Shown piece after piece: positions 60,781 to 64,000 of a stretch of DNA of 64,000 nt (positions are counted from its first letter, which is position 1; each line of letters begins with the position of its first letter). Below the pieces are notes generated by a model that saw only the letters and a list, made by a program, of their open reading frames with translations, did not search any database and had not been told where the DNA came from. Origin of the DNA: Sphingobium limneticum (GTDB lineage Bacteria; Pseudomonadota; Alphaproteobacteria; Sphingomonadales; Sphingomonadaceae); NCBI RefSeq assembly GCF_008710155.1, contig NZ_VYPZ01000009.1, forward strand, positions 62,001 to 126,000, given 5' to 3'. Position numbers and translations under genes: made by a program.

Positions 60781-61491
60781 TCAGCGCCGGTCGACCACCG
60801 CGCTGAACATGTATCCGACCCCGCGCACAGTAACAATCGGAGCGGAGCGACCGCCCTCCCCCAGCTTGCGCCGGAGCCGGCTGACCAGCACGTCGATGCT
60901 GCGATCGGACGAAGGCGTGTCGCGCACCCCGGCCAGTTCCATCAGGCGAGTGCGGGCGATCACCGTCTGGGCATGATCCAGGAATACCGACAACAGCGAA
61001 AATTCCGCCGCGGTCAGATCGATTTGCTTGCCTGTCGGGTCGGACACCTCGCGCCGGGCGAAGTCCACCACCCAGCCTTCGAAGATCGCCTCGGTCTGGC
61101 GACGCAGGCCCAGCGCCCGCTCGCCACGACCGCGCCGCAGCACGGCGCGCAGCCGCGCCGCCAGTTCGCGCGCCGAATAGGGCTTGGCCATATAATCGTC
61201 GGCGCCCAGTTCCAGCCCGACCACCCGGTCAACCTCCGAACTGTTCGCTGCGACCAGGATGATCGGCACGTCGCTGCGTTCGCGTACGTCGCGGCACAGA
61301 TCCAGCCCGTCCGGCCCGCGCAGCGCCGCATCCAGTACGAGAGCGCCGACCGGGGTAGTGGTCAGCGCGCTGTAAATATCATGAGCAGACGCCGCCGGCA
61401 GCGCGCGAAAGCCGCTCTGCTCGAGATATTCGCGTATTTTCTGCCGCAGATCCTGATGCGTCTCTGCGATCAATATCAGCGGTGGACTCAT
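60781..61491 (-). CDS. orphan OmpR-family response regulator with atypical receiver
   Basis: A 236-aa paralogue of the regulator at 56381-57091 with the same C-terminal winged helix (SSDRSIDVLVSRLRRKL, GVGYMFSA). The receiver keeps Asp54 and Lys103 but loses other conserved residues: the acidic pair at 11-12 is Thr-His (IAETHQD), position 81 is Ala instead of Ser/Thr, and VMLPG at 55-59 is AALRG. Phosphorylation by a normal kinase is therefore doubtful. No histidine kinase is adjacent. Its start overlaps the small secreted-protein gene by ATGA. Confidence 0.9.
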   Translation of the reverse strand: MSPPLILIAETHQDLRQKIREYLEQSGFRALPAASAHDIYSALTTTPVGALVLDAALRGPDGLDLCRDVRERSDVPIILVAANSSEVDRVVGLELGADDYMAKPYSARELAARLRAVLRRGRGERALGLRRQTEAIFEGWVVDFARREVSDPTGKQIDLTAAEFSLLSVFLDHAQTVIARTRLMELAGVRDTPSSDRSIDVLVSRLRRKLGEGGRSAPIVTVRGVGYMFSAVVDRR

Positions 61492-61940
61492 CCGCCTTTT
61501 ACAGCGCCCTTGGTCAGCGCGCGCACGCCGTCCAGTTCGTTCACCAGCACGGCGCGATCCTGCTGCGCGACGGCGACCGCTTCGGCCGACCGGTCCGCCA
61601 CATGGCGCGCGACCTGCGCGTCGATCTGGTGGCGGGCGGCGGCACAGGTGCCGGCATAGCTGCCCGACATGGGCGCGAAGCGGTGGATCGCCTTGCCAAA
61701 GGCGGGGATCGCCTGACCCTGGGCCGCGACCGCGCGATTGACGGTGACGTCGGCCTGCCAGCGGCAGACGGGTATGGCGCCGCGATTGGCAAAGCGCGGC
61801 TCGACTTCGCGCAGGCTGATCGCCGGCTGGGCATGATAGCTGGCGGTATAGGCCTGCGCGCCATGGCTGATGTCGGCGCTGTGGATGGTGCTGGGGGCAG
61901 CGGCAAGGGCCGCTACGCTGGATAGCAGGATAAGGAACAT
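61488..61940 (-). CDS. small secreted protein of unknown function
   Basis: I do not recognise this 150-aa protein. It begins with a clear signal peptide (MFLILLSSVAALAAAPS), and the mature part has two cysteines (VCRWQADVTVNR and AGTCAAARHQI) that may form a disulfide, followed by an acidic-Ala-rich helix (DRSAEAVAVAQQD). It is therefore probably periplasmic. It is translationally coupled to the atypical response regulator (ATGA), suggesting a shared signalling role, though this is inferred from position. Confidence 0.75.
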   Translation of the reverse strand: MFLILLSSVAALAAAPSTIHSADISHGAQAYTASYHAQPAISLREVEPRFANRGAIPVCRWQADVTVNRAVAAQGQAIPAFGKAIHRFAPMSGSYAGTCAAARHQIDAQVARHVADRSAEAVAVAQQDRAVLVNELDGVRALTKGAVKGG

Positions 61941-62074
61941 GGATTTCTCCTCCGCAACATCTGCGCTCCGTTGGCCGGGCAGATGTGGATGCCAGAAGGA
62001 TTAAGGCTGGCAAATGTCTCCGTAATTTGCCGGACGTAACAAATCATTGCTGAAGCCCGGTTTCAGGCAATGAT

Positions 62075-62596
62075 TCATTGCGCCGCCAGCAATATCGGCT
62101 GTGGCGCCGGCAGCACGACGCCGCGAATATGGGCGATCAGCGCGGACAGCCACAGCGCATCACCGGCCGCGCGGTGCCGGGTCGCCCCCTGCCCATCGGC
62201 AAAGGCGACGGCAGCGCCGACGCGCGCTTCGTCCGCGCGCTCTTCATCGAACAGGGTCGCGACATGCTGAATGGCAAAAGGCGACGGCGCTCCTGCCGCG
62301 GCGGCCAGCGTATCGAGCCAATATTGGTCGATCAGGCTGTCGGCCAGGACGCGGCAGCCCTGAGTCGCGGCGACCAGTTCGGCCAACACCACCGATGCGG
62401 GCAGCCCTTCCTGCGCGATTCGTTCACGGCTCAGGCCGTGCAACGCTTCGGCTTCGGGCGTCCAGTCCCATCCGGCCCAATCGTCATGCGGGCGGATCAA
62501 CCAACTGCGCGACATGCCGCCATCCGCGATACCCACTTCGATCGGGTAGGACCGTCCATGGCGTGGCAGGCAGGACGCCTCGAAGTCGATAGTCAT
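62075..62596 (-). CDS. DnaQ-like 3'-5' exonuclease
   Basis: A 173-aa protein of the DEDDh exonuclease superfamily. The first motif TIDFEASC supplies Asp and Glu near residue 4-6, SLIDQYWLD the middle Asp, and ATRHRAAGDALW the His-x4-Asp pair of the DEDDh form. It lacks polymerase domains and may act in RNA or nucleic-acid maintenance. The start ATG 62596 (MTIDFEA) is preferred over a TTG further out. It is divergent from corA; the 223-bp gap between the two starts shows no further gene. Confidence 0.8.
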   Translation of the reverse strand: MTIDFEASCLPRHGRSYPIEVGIADGGMSRSWLIRPHDDWAGWDWTPEAEALHGLSRERIAQEGLPASVVLAELVAATQGCRVLADSLIDQYWLDTLAAAAGAPSPFAIQHVATLFDEERADEARVGAAVAFADGQGATRHRAAGDALWLSALIAHIRGVVLPAPQPILLAAQ

Positions 62597-62819
62597 GATG
62601 TGCAAGGCACAGCTCCATATATTCTCGTGCGGCCTGCCCTCTCCAGCATGTGCCGCGCGTTTTTCTATGCGCCCCTTTCGCCCGCAACTATGTCATGGCG
62701 AAGTCAATCGCCAGCCCCTTCAGCAAAAATCATATGGGTTGAAGCAGGGATGCGGCGAAAGGCGCGACGATGACGCCAATGTCTGCTAGTCGGCGGAAAC
62801 CAAAGGGAAACACAGCGCC

Positions 62820-63788
62820 ATGACCGTCATCGCCGCCTATCTCTATCGCAACGGCCAGCGGGTCCGCCCGGTGGCGATCGACGAACGGATCGACTGCGCG
62901 CCCGACAAGTCCGAATTCATCTGGATCGGGATCGCCGACCCGACCAAGGACGAAATGCAGATATTGGCGCGCACCTACGGCCTGCATCCGCTGGCGGTTG
63001 AGGATGCGATCAACGCCAACCAGTTGCCCAAGGTGGATATTTATGGCGACCAGCTGTTCGTGGTCGCGCGCACCGCCCATGTCGAGGGCGACGCCATCTG
63101 CTATGGCGAAACCGCCCTGTTCGTGGGTCACAGCCATATCATCAGCGTCCGCCATGGATCGGCCCGTGCCCATCTGGCGCTGCGCGAGGAGTTGGAGGCG
63201 GTGCCATCCCGGCTCGCGCAGGGGGTGGATTATGTGCTGCACGCCATCCTCGACTTCATCGTCGATGGCTATCTGCCGATCATCGAGGGGATCGAGGAGG
63301 AAGTGCTGGAGATGGAGCAGCAGATGATCGACCATTTCCTGCGCCGGGAAGACATCACCCGCATTTTCAGCCTGCGTCGCCAGTTGATCCGTTTCCAGCG
63401 CATATTGTTGCCGATGCAGGAGGTGGCGACCAAATTCGTGAAGATGGACCTGCCCTGCATCGATCCGGAAGCCCGCCCCTATTTCAGCGACGTGCGCGAC
63501 CATGTCCGCCGCGTCCAGACGATGGTCGATGATCTGCGCGAAATCCTGAACAGCGTGTTCGAATCCAGCAATCTGCTGGAGCAGCAACGTACCGGCGACA
63601 TCACTCGGCAACTGGCCGCCTGGGCCGCGATCCTGGCCGTGCCGACCGCGATCGCCGGCATTTACGGCATGAATTTCGAGCATATGCCCGAACTCAAGAG
63701 CGTATATGGTTATCCGGTGGTGCTGGGCGTGATCGGCTTGGTCTGCACCCTGCTCTATAGCCGGTTCAAGAAGCTGAAGTGGCTGTAG
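62820..63788 (+). CDS. corA: CorA-family magnesium/cobalt transporter
   Basis: A 322-aa pentameric divalent-cation channel. A large cytosolic alpha/beta domain is followed by two C-terminal helices; the pore entrance motif GMN at residues 283-285 (IYGMNFEHMPEL) is intact, and the basic end YSRFKKLKWL is typical. The start ATG 62820 lies about 10 bases after AAAGGGAAA. The gene borders the LacI remnant at the window edge. Confidence 0.94.
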   Translation: MTVIAAYLYRNGQRVRPVAIDERIDCAPDKSEFIWIGIADPTKDEMQILARTYGLHPLAVEDAINANQLPKVDIYGDQLFVVARTAHVEGDAICYGETALFVGHSHIISVRHGSARAHLALREELEAVPSRLAQGVDYVLHAILDFIVDGYLPIIEGIEEEVLEMEQQMIDHFLRREDITRIFSLRRQLIRFQRILLPMQEVATKFVKMDLPCIDPEARPYFSDVRDHVRRVQTMVDDLREILNSVFESSNLLEQQRTGDITRQLAAWAAILAVPTAIAGIYGMNFEHMPELKSVYGYPVVLGVIGLVCTLLYSRFKKLKWL

Positions 63789-63915
63789 TCAGCAGCGGCG
63801 CGACCCTTCCGCGGATCACCAGTTCGTGCGGCAGATAGTCGTTCACTCATTGCCTATCCCCTGCCAGATGCATCGCCAGCGCCGCCATTACTGGCCGGTG
63901 TAGCGTCGGGCAGTC
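63789..63915 (-). pseudogene. C-terminal remnant of a LacI-family regulator with a stop codon
   Basis: Minus-strand translation gives PTLHRPVMAALAMHLAGDRQ, then a TGA, then VNDYLPHELVIRGRVAP in the same frame. The last block matches the C-terminal LPxELVIR signature of LacI-family effector domains, and the first block the helix before it. No DNA-binding domain is present, and the 5' side ends at another stop. It is a decayed fragment, not an active gene. Confidence 0.65.
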
Positions 63916-63927
63916 ACACCCACTGGG

Positions 63928-64000
63928 TCAAACCCATTGGGCAAGCCAGTCCGCCAGCGCCTGCGGCGTCATGTGGCGCGCATCGGACAGCGCGAACAGA
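63928..64000 (-). CDS. C-terminus of an unrecognised gene (partial)
   Basis: An open minus-strand frame ends at a TGA at 63928-63930 and reads LSDARHMTPQALADWLAQW near its end. Only about 23 residues are visible before the window ends, so the product cannot be identified. It lies upstream, in transcription order, of the LacI remnant. Confidence 0.4.
   Translation of the reverse strand, partial: LFALSDARHMTPQALADWLAQWV

Noticed and set aside
1..64000. CRISPR array, tRNA or rRNA genes, prophage or insertion sequence
   Set aside because: No regularly spaced direct repeats, tRNA-like cloverleaf with a T-loop, transposase or phage gene was recognised; the dispersed palindromes are not CRISPR-like.

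Overview
The window is a chromosomal segment of a high-GC alphaproteobacterium, most likely a sphingomonad (Sphingobium/Sphingomonas type). The main pointers are an alphaproteobacterial dcw (division and cell wall) gene order, a PhoK-type phosphatase, CarD, a SPOR protein next to nagZ, a TatABC-ScpAB block, and many short dispersed palindromic repeats of sphingomonad style. The first base lies inside ftsZ and the last bases lie inside an unrecognised gene, so both ends are partial. No rRNA, tRNA, CRISPR array, insertion sequence or prophage is visible.

Region 1 (1-17865, minus strand) is a nearly complete dcw cluster. In transcription order it reads mraZ, rsmH, an ftsL-like gene, ftsI, murE, murF, mraY, murD, ftsW, murG, murC, a 65-codon unknown, murB, ddl, ftsQ, ftsA, ftsZ. 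Most junctions overlap by 1-4 bases (ATGA, TGATG, TAATG), so it is probably one translationally coupled operon making lipid II and building the divisome. A 10-bp-period array of TGGG-type repeats upstream of mraZ looks like a MraZ operator. murD carries an in-frame palindromic repeat that adds about 31 residues.

Region 2 (18052-31222) holds a GldG/DUF4350-like membrane protein, a small membrane protein and cysteine synthase, then a SleB-type cell-wall hydrolase and an entericidin-like lipoprotein behind an EcfG-like promoter. It continues with tatA-tatB-tatC, scpA-scpB, nagZ, a SPOR protein and argS on the minus strand, then a lipoprotein and ispH.

Region 3 (31322-44970) contains thrB-rnhA, a nucleotidyltransferase, an M23 peptidase, a Suv3-like helicase with an S4-domain gene, a ParD/ParE-like toxin-antitoxin pair, ferredoxin fdxA, carD, a predicted Tat-exported HisC-like aminotransferase, a single-domain asparaginase, proC, YbjN, UbiK and TspO.

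Region 4 (44989-64000) holds an RND efflux pump with its adaptor, tlyA, a DsbD-family protein, a PhoK-like phosphatase, serine acetyltransferase, an OmpR/EnvZ-type two-component pair, a TorF-like porin, and a SulP transporter with a beta-carbonic anhydrase. It ends with an atypical orphan response regulator behind a small secreted protein, a DnaQ-like exonuclease, corA, the decayed C-terminus of a LacI regulator, and the end of an unknown gene.

The most unusual items are the palindromic element inside murD, the conserved-looking small gene between murC and murB, the MraZ-like operator array, three TTGA stop/start junctions, the response regulator lacking key receiver residues, and the predicted exported aminotransferase. 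I did not find a clearly new multi-gene defence or mobile system.
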